DNA of 64,000 bases from Mactra quadrangularis (taxonomy: Eukaryota; Mollusca; Bivalvia; Venerida; Mactridae). Location of the stretch: NCBI GenBank assembly GCA_025267735.1, contig CM046307.1, positions 33,347,231 through 33,411,230 on the forward strand, given 5' to 3'. A program made the position numbers and the translations under genes. The first letter of the stretch is position 1, and every line of letters begins with the position of its first letter. This document shows, in pieces, positions 22,118-33,879 of this stretch. Under the pieces are notes generated by a model. That model made no database searches, was not told the origin of the DNA, and was given only the letters and a program-made list of their open reading frames with translations.

Positions 22118-22500
22118 TTAGAATAAATCATAGAAAGTAGAGAAATAATGAGTTTTCAATCGTTTTTTGAATTCATCCAAAGTAGGTGATAATTTGATAT
22201 CATCTTGTAGCTTATTCCATAGCATGGGACCAACTGTACTAAAGCTTCTGTCACTGAATGTTTTTTTCTTATTTATTGGTATCAAATAATTGAGGTCTTT
22301 GGATTTTGCAGATCTAAGACCAGATCTGTTTTGTACAGGCTTTTGAAGAATTTCAGTCAGGTATGCAGGTGCAGTTCCAGAAAAACAGTTGTACATGAAA
22401 GTACATATTTTAAAGTTGATTCTTGCTTTGACTGGTAACCAGTGCAGTGAGCACAAAGCATCCTTTGAACTGTCTGATTTTTTAGCCTTAATACCAGTTT
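22118..22500 (-). pseudogene. LINE ORF2 part 3: C-terminal region
   Basis: From about 22480 the frame reads SDSSKDALCSLHWLPVKARI, NFKICTFMYNCFSGTAPAYL and FSTVGPMLWNKLQDDIKLS, ending at a stop at 22118. This is the standard tail of CR1/L2-type ORF2 proteins. It follows part 2 if one A is added to the run at about 22478-22483. Confidence 0.9.
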
Positions 22501-23076
22501 GGCACACATGTTTTGAATTCGCTGCAATTTGTTAAGATCACATTTTGGGATTCCATACAAGATTACATTACAGTAATCAATGTGGGACATGACCAAAGAT
22601 AGGACTAGTGTTTCTGTTGCTTCTTTGTCCAAATATTTTCTAATACTTTTGATACGTAAATAGTTGAACATAGCAGTTCTACTTTTTGTTTTGATGTGAT
22701 CTTTAAAGCTTAAGTTTTCATCAAGAAAGGCCCCTAAATAGCGAATTGTCTTCACAGATTTTACAGTTTCACCAGCAATATTGATTGACTGGGTTAAGCA
22801 TTTTTTCAACTGTGCTCTGCTTCCAAACATTATAAACTCCGTCTTTGAGTTGTTCATTTTTAATTTATTTTCATTCATCCACGAATTTATAGTTAGAGCA
22901 CAATCTTCAAGATCAGAAATGGCATTTCCTTCTTCATTCTGATTATTAGGACAGAATCTTTTATTAGCAGTGTGGTCATCAGCAAAACCATGCACTGATA
23001 TATCAGATGGTATGACATCAAATAAGGTCCCTGCGTAAGTTAGATATAGCCACTGACCTACTACCTTGTGGAACAC
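22357..23076 (-). pseudogene. LINE ORF2 part 2: RT palm (FADD box) and thumb
   Basis: The frame continues the RT after the first frameshift: WLYLTYAGTLFDVIP, then GFADDHTA with an intact FADD catalytic pair, then NSKTEFIMFGSR, IRYLGAFLDENLSFKDHI and SHIDYCNVILYGIPKCDLNK. The real homology ends at about 22480 at a six-A run, where the frame changes again; residues beyond that are out of frame. The catalytic residues are intact although the gene is broken. Confidence 0.9.
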
Positions 23077-24625
23077 TGTAATCTAATGAACGTACAGATG
23101 ATGAACTAGTATTGACGTTGACTCGACATGCCCGTGGGCGAAGATATGAATCAATCCAGCGGAGTGTACTATTCTGTAGTCCATATTGATTATTAAGTAC
23201 TTCTAATAAAATATCATGATCAACAGTGTCAAATGCAGCACTCAGATCAATAGCTATTAATGCAGTTACTTCTAATTTCTCCATACCACACAGTAGATCA
23301 TTAACCAGTCTAAGGAGGGCTGACTCACATGAGTGAAAACGTCTATATGCAGACTGATTTTTTGGAAGAAGATTATTTTTATCAACATGAGTATTCAATC
23401 TATTTAAGGCAGCCTTTTCTATCACCTTAGATAAGAAGGACAAATTGCTAACTGGTCTATAATTAGCATATTCCAGATCCAGACCCACCTTCTTAAGAAG
23501 AGGCTTAACAATTGCCTCTTTCCACTTGGAAGGGAATACACCATGTTTCAATGATATATTTATTAAATGAGTAATTAGAGGTAATAATTCTTTTAGATAA
23601 CATTTTAGCACTTTTGTTGGCAATATGTCTAACTCAGACGATTTGGTATTCAAGTCACTTATAAGATCTCTGACCTCTTCTATTGTAAAATTATCAAAAT
23701 GATCAAGACTAGGTACATCCTTTTGTTGCGGTGAATAAGTTGGAAATTGAGACAAGGATTCCCTAATTTTTGAAATTTTATTTAAGAAATAATCAGCAAA
23801 ATTTTCAGCTATGGAGTGATTAGAATCGCCTTTCGGCATTGGATTCTCAGATCTTACTCTAGTCATTTCGGCAACAAATTTATACAATTGTTTTGTATCA
23901 CCTTTAGCATCAAGAACTTTTTGACTAAGTGATTTGACCTTTTCTTCATTTAATTCATTATGATAACGGTTGCGCATAACCTTGAAAGCTTCTAATTGTC
24001 CAGGCTTTCCATATTTTCTCCATAATCTTTCTTGTTTTCTCATTGAACTTTTAAGTAAGACAAGATTATCAGTAAACCATGGTTTTGGTGTTCTTTGAAT
24101 TTTAATTTTTTCTACTAATGGAGCATGTTTGTCAAGAGTAGTTTGAAGCGTTGACTCCAAAATATTTACATAAGAGTCAACATCTTCACACTCAATAGTA
24201 ATGTCTTTCAAATCAGAAGCAAAATTTTCATGGTTGATTTTTTTAAGATTGCGGAATTTTACAGATTTGCTCACAATATTTTCTTTTTCAACATTTATTA
24301 GTACCTTAACTACACAATGATCTGATAAAAAAGGTCCCTGATCACATTTCTTAACATGGATACCATTTACTGCTTCAGTAAGTACAAGATCTAACATGTT
24401 ACCATCAATATGTGTTTTAAAATTTACATGCTGTTCTAAACCAAAGGAATGGATACAATTAAGAAATTCAGACAAAGCCGTGGATCTATCTTCAAGATGT
24501 AAATTGAAGTCGCCCATAATTAACAGGTTAGAGTAGTTAGGAATTAAATCTTCAATAAATTGATAGAAGTCTTTTACAAACTGAGAAACAGTGGCTAATG
24601 CTGGAAGATATGAATATATATGAAA
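23018..24625 (-). pseudogene. LINE ORF2 part 1: endonuclease C-terminal half and RT fingers/palm
   Basis: From the MGDFN motif (24517 down) the frame shows the endonuclease blocks GDFN (residues 2-5) and SDH (residues 65-67), then a linker and RT blocks NYRPVSNLSFLSKVIEK, QSAYRRFHSCESALL and AIDLSAAFDTVDH, whose first Asp is catalytic, then YSVPQGS. The frame is open upstream of the Met to about 24625 (LATVSQFVKDFYQFIEDL), so the Met is internal and the true N-terminus is lost. Just after VPQGS the frame is lost near 23060, and the RT continues in the next frame. Confidence 0.9.
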
Positions 24626-24630
24626 TAAAA

Positions 24631-27054
24631 ACGATCGTCATTAGATATTCAATGACATTTCATTACATTTCACATTTTAGCAAAATTTTCGGGTAGACAT
24701 TTAAACATGAAACATACGTGACCATGGTTTTCAACTAATGTTAAATATCTTAGTTGAATTCGCGTTTACTAATTAGTCTCTCTAATGAAATCTTCATTTT
24801 ATAATTACTACTTTTGCAATTCCTAAGGATCGTCTAGAGATAATGCTGTCTGAAAAATCAAATGTAACATACGTGATGTAACATACGTTACCGTTAAAAT
24901 GATATACCGATCTTTCAATGCGGAGAAGGGTTAAACGGTGACATATTGAAAATTGGTTTACACCAAAAATGTTATCCACAATGAATAAAGTCGTTATTAT
25001 CTCATTGAAAAATATATGACATCTTCAACCAGACTAAAAAACATGAAACTGTGTGCACCTCAAATGCTTTGATGAATTAAACTATGAAGATTGTTTAACC
25101 ATTGCATGCAATATAAGCATAGAATCCTTCATAGCAATACTCAAATCGATATTTTCGCAATTCATTTGTTACTTCAATTCTTACTAGATGTAACCAAATC
25201 TCAAATGTAACCAAAGCGTCCTTTGTTTGCTTCTTATTCAATAAAACATGGTTTTATGAATTGAAACATACGTTACGTTTGGTAAGGTATGTTTCATATG
25301 AAAAGCATCATAGTTGATGCTTGTTTGTTTGCTTGTTTCACAATGTTAAACTTGAAACGTTTAAGTTCTGAATGTTTCTTTTATACCATGCCTTTGAGTG
25401 TAAAGGAAAACAAAATGTCTGTTGAATTTAACAGCAGCGAAATAATGTTGTTGGACTTCTATAAACACATGTAACCACAGGTTGTTGTAATTCCTTACAA
25501 CAAAAACAGCACAATTTATGTCGGAATTTATTTTTGTCGTAGAAGAACTATAATACATCGCGGAAGATTTTGTTGCAGAAATATTTAAGGGAACATGGTA
25601 CATAAGCATGGTACAACAAATTGATAATGATAAGGAAGCAGACACATCGTTCATGCAACAACGCAAATCTCTTATCCAATGGCAAACCCTTGGGATGTAA
25701 TTTTCGGTTACAAATGTTATATCGGTTACTTTTTATATGAAATAAGTGTGCTAGTACCTAATGGAATATCTAGGAGAGCGTTTTGATTTTACTTCAAAAT
25801 GAATTACTACATGAACTTTGAACACAATTGATCTGTTATGCTTTTCTGAGACTAATTTGTAACCTTTTAAACTCTTAATTTTAACATGTTTCCCTTAATT
25901 TTGAAGGCAATCCTTATTAATCTAATTAACAGTATTTAAATATGACATAGTACATAGAAAATACTTTGTGCTACCATTAAATTATTTAAACTGTTGTACT
26001 GGGGGTTAAGATAAAATTGGGATGTGATAGTTAAAACAGTGTAGTTGTAATATACGCTACTACCTATTTCTTTCTTTAGGCACTCATAATTATGAACTTT
26101 TCGGTGAGTTAAGTATATAAACTTTTTAAATGTATTCATTGATTTTGACTGTTCACGGCTATGGTACTTAAGTTTCTTTCGATTTTTCCAAGTTTGAAAG
26201 TCATTGTTTCAAGGTTTATAGATGTATTTCTGTAATTTTCCTTAAGTTGATTTAAAATTTAAGTCATATTTGAGCAAAGGGGCGTTCTGAATTTATCATT
26301 TTGTGGTATATGTGTTTCCAGTATCAACCCTTTGCCTTCCTAAAGTGCTTAAATCATAGACAAACATACAAATACAGACGAAAAAAATAAAGTTTTATTA
26401 GTGTGGTCCGTATAGAAACATACGTTACCATAGAAAATAGGTGCTTTTATTCATATATGTGTAAAATTTATTTAGATTGACTAACAAATGACCCTTCCTG
26501 TAAATACTTTATTCGTTTGACCATCTTGTAAAACTTTTATTAATAACTGAAAGTTATCATTAAAATCAAGAAATGAAAATATGTAAAGCGGAGATTTCCT
26601 ATATGGCTGACATAAGAGAACTGAGAAACGATGCATTTGATTTGTTTCTATTTTTAGTCTTGCCAAAACGAAAGTACTCTACCTGTCAAGTGACTCTCTT
26701 GAAATAGCGAGAAATAAAGGACGCCAATCTGTTTTTTATATCTATTTTTTTTTTGAAAAAATGGCATGTTCAAAACTAAACTAAGAACGTAATAGGAAAA
26801 AGCACCACTTTCTGTGTTGAAAAGAGGTATGAAAAGAGTCCCTCAAAATCCCTGCCCCCTCACATATTGGTGTTAAGAAATCACCACACTGCTTACTATC
26901 GGAAATGCACAGGAATGACGTTACAGGGTAACCCAAAATCCAAATCGTTGTCAAAAACAAAATGGCTTCATAATTAAGATGCGTCGAAATAGAATACCGG
27001 AGGACAGTAATAAGAACATTTTGGCATAGAAAATGGCCATAGGGGCCATGAAGT
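24631..27054. other. AT-rich stretch with scattered AACATACGTTAC motifs
   Basis: No gene is recognised; the frames present are short and AT-driven. AACATACGTGACC (about 24708), AACATACGTGATG and AACATACGTTACC (24866-24893), AACATACGTTACG (25264) and AACATACGTTACCATAG (26416) occur in the same orientation. The last resembles AACATACATAACCATAG at 21439, before the LINE. The rest (26430-27050) shows nothing that I can name. Confidence 0.4.
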
Positions 27055-28090
27055 TCAAAGTCCCAGAACTCTGTAAAGCCCCTACAAAACTTTGCAAACT
27101 TTTATAAGTGAATTGCAACTACCATGCGGGTTTAATAATCATACCATAGATAATTACTTCCAGGAGGATCGATGTCATATACTGGCTTTAAAAGCACTTA
27201 TGGTTTTACCGGAAAATGCGAATGAGCGATTTTTCAAAGTCACATAACTCTGTAAGGCCTAAACAGAACTTTGTAAACTTTTATCAATGAATGCCTACCA
27301 CTAAATGGGTTAAGTAAATCATACATTTGAAAATTCACCATGTGGGGAGCAATGTTATATACTGGCTCAAGGTCTATGAAAGATTTGACCAGAAAATGAG
27401 AATGGGCAATATTTCAAAGTCACATAACTCTAAAAAGCCCCAACACAACTTTGTAAACTTAAATCAGTGAGTGCCTAACATTATATGGGTTAAGAAAATC
27501 ATAACCTTAAAAATTCCCCATGTGGGGAGCAATGTCATATACTGGCTCATGGTCTATCATGGATTGACTGGAAAATGAGAATGAGCGATAATTCAAAGTC
27601 CTATAACCCTGTATTGCCCCAACAGAACTTTGATAACTTTTATCAGTGAATGCCTACCACTACATTGGTAAAGAAAATCATATCCTTGAAAAATCCCCAT
27701 GTGGGGAGCAATGTTATATACTGGCTCAAAGATATGATGAATTTGACTGGAAAATGAGAATGGGCGATATTTCAAAGTCCCATAACTCTGTAAAGCCCCA
27801 ACAGATCTTTGTAAACTTTAATCAGTGAATGCCTACCACTATATGGGTTAAGAAAATCATACCCTTGAAAATTCCCCGTGTGGGTATATACTGGCTCAAG
27901 GTCTGTTATGGATTTGACCAGAAAATGAGAATGGGTGATATTTCAAAGTCCCATAACTTTGTAAAGCCCCAACAGAACTTTGCAAACTTTCATCAGTGAA
28001 TGCCTACCACCATAGGGGTTAAGAAAATCATACCCTTGAAAATTCCCCCTGGGGGGAGCAATGTCATATACTGGCTCAAGGTCTATGTGG
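27055..28090 (+). repeat. Tandem array of ~180-bp units, about six copies
   Basis: Each unit runs CAAAGTCCCATAACTCTGTA, then CCCCAACAGAACTTTGTAAA, then CAGTGAATGCCTACCAC, GGGTTAAGAAAATCATA, CCCCATGTGGGGAGCAATGT and ATATACTGGCTCAAGG. Unit starts lie near 27055, 27236, 27416, 27595, 27775 and 27946, so the period is about 180 (171 for the last full step). The first unit is the most diverged. CCCCATGTGGGG is a near-palindrome kept in most units. It is not coding: the frames close in each unit. Confidence 0.85.
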
Positions 28091-28609
28091 TATTGCAGCT
28101 GGCTATATCAGATACGTCAAAACACGCGTAACAATCTATTGCACCTGTAATATACAATTGTTTATAAATTTTATTCAACTGTCAGTGGCGCAAATATTAA
28201 CACCGCTGATTTAAAGACTTGGTTGTATGCATTGAAAGTGAGTACAGGGATACTGTTATAAGTACATATTTAAATAGCCGGCGTGTCCATCCCTTTAATA
28301 TTGATTTATTAGTCGAAAGCAATCAAATTCGAAAAAAAATGTTATAAAAGTATTGTAGATTATTTTTCTTTTAATTCATGAATTGCTGCATAGTGTTTTA
28401 TTCATTGTCAATGGCATGCTAGGTGTTGGTTTTTCACTCTAAAGTTAGAGATATTCCGATTGAGTAAGATGTAGTTTGTGGTCAAAGCTATGAGTCTGCC
28501 GATTGTCCCAGATGATATGATGTAGTAAATTTAGTAAACGATATAATTAATAAACGTAATGTAGCAGACATTAGTACTGCCTTGTTTTTGCCTTGCCTTA
28601 AAACTAGCT
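28091..28609. other. Spacer with a single MITE-like end
   Basis: At about 28172 TTTATTCAACTGTCAGTGGCG matches one end of the MITE at 29462-29592, but no partner end is found before 29460. Otherwise no feature is recognised. Confidence 0.4.
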
Positions 28610-28690
28610 TGCATGATCCCTTGATAGAGTGTCATGCTACGACTCTAGAATCGTGGATTCGAATCTCAGTTCGGCCCATGGGTTTTAATC
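28610..28690 (+). repeat. tRNA-like SINE head
   Basis: A run ending in GGATTCGAATCTCAGTTCGG has a good B box, with a weak A box 40 bases before (TTGATAGAGTGTCATGCTAC). The anticodon-arm-like CGACTCTAGAATCG is symmetrical. No acceptor stem was found. It is followed by unassigned sequence and a second such head at 28848. Confidence 0.4.
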
Positions 28691-28847
28691 AAGTTACATT
28701 GGTGTCCAACGTAAATAACTCTCCTGCAATTCTGTAATTGCACCCTTAGATATAGTCCCACAGACAATCAAGCTCCAAGAATTAAGGAGAGGGTGCATGT
28801 AGCAAAGATAGACTATGGCACTTGCAATCCCTTGCATTCAAGCTAGA

Positions 28848-28935
28848 TTTTATGGCCACTGAAAGAGTGTCCGCTTACTACCCTCGAGGTCAAAGGTTCG
28901 AATCTGTCTCTCGAATCTGTCTCCTGACCATTGGT
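28848..28935 (+). repeat. Second tRNA-like SINE head with duplicated B box end
   Basis: ATGGCCACTGAAAGAGTGTC resembles an A-box arm and GGTTCGAATCTGTCTC is a B box; CGAATCTGTCTC then repeats directly. The spacing between the two is tRNA-like. Both heads are followed by a similar phrase (CATGGGTTTTAATCAAGTTA at 28677; CATTGGTTTTTAGCAGGTCA at 28929), so they are two copies of one SINE family about 250 bp apart. Confidence 0.45.
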
Positions 28936-29461
28936 TTTTAGCAGGTCACAATAAAACAAGATGATGTCGTACCTGTTACAGTTTGACAATAAATAGTCAG
29001 GACAATAAACAACAAGTAAACTACCATTGTGTCGATCTCTGAAAGATTAGGTTGGTCAATATAAAATTGTAAAAAACTTAGGCCAATGTTTTCCAATGAG
29101 TTCGAAGCTGTATTATATAAGTAAAATTTAAATCTTAGCCGTATTTTCATCGAATGACACTATAAAGCGTAAAAGAAAAAAACGTATTATTCTATAAAGA
29201 GAACAAGCATTTCACTGTAAAGCCTGTCAGAATACAATGATAACTTACACCGTGAGCTTGTGTGGTCGATTGGTAACAATGTTAGACTGGAAATCATTGG
29301 AATGCCAACTCGGTACCTCGTTGTTTCCTTGAGCTATAATCTTAATTCTGTTAGCTCAATACTTAAGGGGTCAGAATGCGACTCGATGGTGAATAATCAA
29401 AGTTGTAAGAACATGTTTCTTCATCGAACAAAAACATATTAGTATAAACTCTTGTTAAAAT
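28936..29461. other. No gene recognised; weak tRNA-like phrase
   Basis: GTGTGGTCGATTGGTAACAATG (about 29259) resembles an A box and is followed 40 bases later by CAACTCGGTACC, but no B box is clear. The frames here are short and AT-driven. Confidence 0.3.
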
Positions 29462-29592
29462 TTATTCAACTGACAGTGGCGCATACATTAACTCCGCTAA
29501 TTAATATATAATCGATCAATCATTAGTGCAGAAGTACTGTAGTGAATATTTAAATCAGCATCATTAATGTATGCACCACTGATTGTTGAATA
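29462..29592. mobile_element. Small MITE with ATTCAACTGACAGTGG ends (131 bp)
   Basis: ATTCAACTGACAGTGGCGCA then TACATTAAC at the left is matched in reverse by TTAATGTATGCACCACTGAT then TGTTGAAT at the right. Flanking TTT/AAA gives no firm TSD. Single ends of the same family occur at about 28172 and 62250-62280. Confidence 0.7.
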
Positions 29593-29722
29593 AAGCTTAA
29601 CAGTAAACAAAAAAAATAAAGATATATTTACATGGAACATACATAGTCACAGTCTAGTTTTATATTTCATCGTAAGATAATTCAACAAACATGTATTTAA
29701 CGTCATATGTTCCGTGCAGATG

Positions 29723-30005
29723 TACAGGTCGTCCACGTAAACATTGCGTATATAAACACACCGAATTTTAGGGGTAAAATATTTTTTTCAGTTTTATAGG
29801 TTAGTTATTTGACTCTTATTTTATAAACATACCACTGTACAAAATTTGAAATGTGCATGTACGGTATTTAAAATAAATTTTAAATGTCAAAGTTGTATGT
29901 TTTAATCCGTAAAACGCTGTTCATGCATCAGCCTTTTCACCTATTCAGTTAGCAAGTTCGTTGTTAAAAGTACAATAACACGCATGACCTAGAATACGAC
30001 CTGTA
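29723..30005 (+). mobile_element. MITE with TACAGGTCGT ends, copy A (283 bp)
   Basis: Starts TACAGGTCGTCCACGTAAAC and ends CATGACCTAGAATACGACC then TGTA, a 10-bp TIR beginning with TA as in Tc1/mariner-type MITEs. The body is collinear with copy B at 38736-39035, sharing for example GCTGTTCATGCATC and TTAAATGTCAAAG. Non-coding. Confidence 0.8.
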
Positions 30006-31526
30006 CTCTTACTTGATAAGTAATAATTTTAAAAACACAATCTTATCAACTCTGCCCCGTTAACATAAATAACTTGTACAATTAAGGGAGGTAATTCATT
30101 ATATAGTCATTCTGTCTTTATACAAAAGGGAGGTTATTAATATGTAATGAGATGCACAATATATGTTTACAATGACAGCGCGTCTTATCATCTAATTAAG
30201 ACTGAGCGAAAACTTCCTCTTGCATTTCTTTCTACTGCGACTTTCCTAATTATTGAACCCTTGTAACGTTCGCTTTACAATTAATTATTCCGGTATTGCA
30301 TTAGGTTATCTATAGATATATCTTTATTTATCTCTCTCTATTAGTTATATTTATTTATTTGGTTAACTATCATTCCAAAATATAGTCATTTTACAGCGGT
30401 CAGCACACCTAACCATGTTTTGCTGGACATTTTGTCAATAGCCAGGATCCATCTTCCCTTATTCAATGCAGAGAAGCTCTATATACATATGTACATACAT
30501 ATGTATATCTACATTTTACGAGGAACTTCGACTTAATAGGATTATTGGCCAAAATAAAACTTATTGTTACTCGAACTTGACTCTAACCAACGACCTCCGA
30601 CATTCCAGTCGAGTGTCCACACCACTCGACCAATGCTCAACTTGATGAAATAACTCAATTAAAATGATTTTTAACCTTGCGTTACCGAAGGCTGTTGTTA
30701 AAAAGTGGTTCGAAACCAATTATCTACATACGCGAGGTCAAAGTGCACGTGCATAACTATTATAGACTGCATTAATGTAAACAAGTAAGTATCGTAGCAT
30801 ACTTTCTAATGAAGTAGAAATTTATCTTCAATATCAGAATCCAAGATCGTTTATGGAGCAATTATTCAATCAATCGTTTCTTAACAGATCAAGCATATGG
30901 AGAATATTTCGTGAAATTGGTAGTACACTCCCTTTTTGGGGAGTAAGAATATCGTGATTGAGTTAGTTCCCTTTCACATAAATTTTAGAGTTCAACATAA
31001 TCGACCGCGTGTGGTGTAATAAACCGGTAGAGTATCGATAACATAAGGATCTTATAGAGATAATAAACACCGTCTGTAAGTGATTTAGTTGCCGTCTTAC
31101 GTTGGTCGCCATATGTTACAGGGTGCTTACATATGCAGCCTTATTGGGACTCGAACAAAAGACTCCTCACAAGGCGATTGCTCTCCAGGCTGACCAATCC
31201 GGTTGCTTAAAATAAAAGTTAAATTGCGAATTGTTTGTTTGTTGTTTTAATTTGTTTGTTGGGTTTAACGCTGTAGCAACACATTGTATAGGTCATATAA
31301 TGGCGGTCAGTCAACCTACTCACTCCCCCTGGAGTTTCTCAACTGAGAAACATTGAATCCCTTACCCTGATGGCACCTTTACAACACCATTATTATACAG
31401 TTTACTTGGATATCAAAAAAAGGTCACATGACATTTCCCTGCGATTTTCTCGAGAATGCGCTGCACGAGTAAGCATCAATTTACTAGTCTTCGAATTTAG
31501 CCTGTGGACCGTGGACGAGTCCATTA
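30006..31526. other. Intergenic stretch with SINE and tRNA-like relics
   Basis: At 30385-30450 a short minus-strand SINE relic keeps TTTTACAGCGGTCAGCACAC and CTAACCATGTTTTGCTGGAC. At 30545-30640 a minus-strand tRNA-like piece has GGTCGAGTGGTGTGGAC as its A-box arm. At 31138-31205 another reads ATTGGGACTCGAACAAAAGA on the plus strand. At 31250-31340 a second SINE relic reads GTTTAACGCTGTAGCAACAC and ATGGCGGTCAGTCAACC. No protein gene is seen. Confidence 0.4.
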
Positions 31527-31807
31527 TATTTTTACTGGGTTTAACGCTGTGTCAACACAATTAAGGTCGTTTTACGGCGTCGAGTGCACCTAACCTAGCT
31601 TTCCTGGACCCTTGTCTATAACCAGTACTCAACTACCCTTCCACAAGGCCGGAAACTTCCCCATTTTATCTTATCAATGGAGAAATTGACATAATCGTCA
31701 AATTTTCATGGAGGGTATAACCTCTCCGGGTGGGATTCGAACTCGTACCGCCTTCGGGACACGATATTCTAAATCCCAGTGCGCTACCAACGGCGCTGTC
31801 GACCCGT
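31527..31807 (-). mobile_element. tRNA-derived SINE, complete, with 8-bp TSD
   Basis: Read on the minus strand it starts GGGTCGACAGCGCCGTTGG (A box), continues to GAGTTCGAATCCCACCC (B box) and GGTTATACCC, then the conserved body with CTCCATTGATAAG, GTTGAGTACTGGTTATAGAC, GTCCAGGAAAGCTAGG, CGACGCCGTAAAACGACC and GTGTTGACACAGCGTTAA. GTCCATTA flanks it at 31519-31526 and 31808-31815. It is the best reference copy here for the head, which is about 28 bases longer than in the copy at 19522. Confidence 0.9.
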
Positions 31808-31815
31808 GTCCATTA

Positions 31816-32934
31816 AAAATACCGCCGGTCTAGCGATTTTAATGGTCAGACGATACATTTGTTATTGTTAAATGTAACAGCTTACATTTTTCATATTCAA
31901 TAAAAAAATTAATATCGTTATAGTTAATGTGATGTTATCTAATACATGTATTAAGATATATTATACTAAATCATTAATATGGACTGCATTTTTAACGTAT
32001 CAGTTCGCTAAGATTTTTGGTCCAATGTCCAAAGCTGATAAATGTGATAAAATGTGATAAAATGTGATAAATGTTTGTCGTGAAGGCTGCCGATTTACAA
32101 CCAGTGTCATGACAAATTTGCGCATAAACGCATAACTGTTTTGTTTTTTTCACTTGTCTGGGTTGCATACATCAAACCCGTTCATTTAAATTCTCGCTAC
32201 AATTTTTCTATTTAACCATATATAATCGAGTATTTAAATCAGTGGGGCAAATGTATGAACCATGAACAATTGAGTAACATTACCAATAGAAATGGCCTAC
32301 TTTTGTTCGACGGTTTGGATCATGAAGTGTTTGGTGATCAATGGGTTGGAACGAGTGTGTTAAAGTTATTTAATTCAACTCGATTCAATGACGACGGTTT
32401 AAAGTAGAGTACATAGAGCGTGAATCGCGGGTTTTGTGTGCCTACTAGCTGAATGATCTAAATTAAGTTATGTGTAGTCATGTAGCTGTGGAAAACAACC
32501 GCATGTAATGGTGAGTTAAAATATTTCTTTATTATTCTTTAATTACTACTTTAATTAATAACATTTATTACTTACTGATAGGAAATATACATGTAGATAT
32601 CGCTTGACTAAGTAGTAAGCAAAATGAGCAAAATGTAATGTGTTTAGACAAGGTTTGTTTTATAGGGTAGGTCGACCACGTGTTAAAATGTACGATTTGT
32701 GTTCTTATTACGAAAATGCAAGCAAATGTTGCATTATTTTGTATACAAGCATACTTTTTTTAATGGGTATAAATACTAAATGGAAGATAGATGATGATTA
32801 AGATATATCGATATATTATAACAAATTGTCTCTTTTCTGTATGTTTTGTCTTTTTGTCTTCACAAACGTATATGTAAAATGTATATTTGTTTCGCAGGCT
32901 ACGTGATGTAGCTATTGTTGGTTTCGTTTGTGTG
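31816..32934. other. AT-rich intergenic stretch with a small microsatellite
   Basis: AAATGTGATAA repeats three to four times at 32037-32072. No gene is recognised in the rest. Confidence 0.4.
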
Positions 32935-33070
32935 TGGCGTGTGGGGATGCTTGCGTGTGTAGGGGTGCGTGTGTGAGGGGGGTGCATGCGTGCGTGTGTG
33001 CAAGCATGGAAACGTGAGAATGTGTGTGGAGGTGAGGGGGCGGCGTGTGTGTGGGGGTGTGTGTGCTTTT
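32935..33070 (+). repeat. G/T-rich low-complexity stretch
   Basis: A run of GTGTG, GGGG and TGCG words over about 135 bp, with several G-runs of four or more, could form Z-DNA or quadruplex structures. Frames read on either strand (Cys/Val or His/Thr rich) are artefacts of composition. A second such stretch lies at 40180-40370. Confidence 0.7.
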
Positions 33071-33225
33071 GCAATACTGGTTATGCATTTTGAAATTTAT
33101 TTGCTTGTGAAAAAACTCTCACATATACCTTTCTTTTATAATAGAAGAATACTAGTTCTATTTTGATATAAGTTTACACGTAATAAATATATAGAAACGT
33201 CAACAGTTGATTTATGTAAACAATC

Positions 33226-33825
33226 ACAGGCCGCCGGCACGGTCCCAATTCAAAACGCTATAATACATGTATAGTAAGATTTCTTTCACCTTACGAAGGT
33301 CAAAGTGCATTGAATATTCATGAAGAAGATCCGAATGCGGAGAACAGGTGTGCAATACAATACTAGCAAGCGTTAATTACTATTACTTATAATATGGTGT
33401 CGGTATTATATAAATTATCCAAGTTTTTCTCCCTCGTGAATCTCGTGCACACAAAGAGTGTATATAACGACCCAAGTGATTTTAAAGTGTTAGTTAGGCC
33501 ATCATGTCTGAAACGTGTAAGCACGCGAAAAATTGTCAAAAATGTAATAAATGTACTTATATTATATAACCACCGACCGCAGTGTCAAAAACGTTATTTT
33601 AGACGCAGCTGTATCCACTGTGCTAAGCCGTCTTTCGATAATTGAAGTTATAAATATGTTTACAATTTAACATTGACCAAGGGGAATAAATCCTCGGAGA
33701 ATAAACCTTCCGAACAACCTCTTTTATAATGGTTTAGTCCTTATTTACAAAGGTAAGCGCCGTGACCTTCGTAAGGTGAAAGAAATCTTACTATATTTAA
33801 TTTGGAACGCGCCGGCCGCCTGAGT
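33226..33825. mobile_element. TIR element with GGCCGCCGGC ends (~600 bp)
   Basis: The left arm has ACAGGCCGCCGGCACGGTCC, then ATAGTAAGATTTCTTTCACC and TTACGAAGGTCA. The right arm has the reverse of these: TGACCTTCGTAAGGTGAAAG, AAATCTTACTATA and GGAACGCGCCGGCCGCCTG. The arms are about 70-85 bp; the left has a 20-bp extra piece. The middle is AT-rich; an 83-codon frame at 33394-33645 and a Cys-rich one overlapping it have no recognised family. No clear TSD. Confidence 0.7.
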
Positions 33826-33879
33826 AAACAATGCGATTATTTACGTGGTCGGTTCCATTAAAAACTAATATGTGGGGGT

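Larger units (their letters stand above)
21969..24630 (-). mobile_element. CR1/L2-like non-LTR retrotransposon, 5'-truncated
   Basis: A minus-strand LINE keeps the C-terminal half of an APE-type endonuclease, a full reverse transcriptase core and the C-terminal region, in three overlapping frames broken by two frameshifts. Similarity to the LINE ends near 24630, where the sequence changes to unrelated AT-rich DNA, as expected from 5' truncation during target-primed insertion. The 3' side has about 150 bp of UTR and a tandem tail. 'LHWLPVKARIxFKI' and 'YGIPKxxLxKLQRIQN' phrases place it in the CR1/L2/Rex1 group by recall. Confidence 0.9.

Noticed and set aside
33490..33560. Short Cys-rich peptide start (MSETCKHAKNCQKCNKCTY)
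   Set aside because: Stops after about 20 codons inside a TIR element; no zinc-finger spacing that I recognise.
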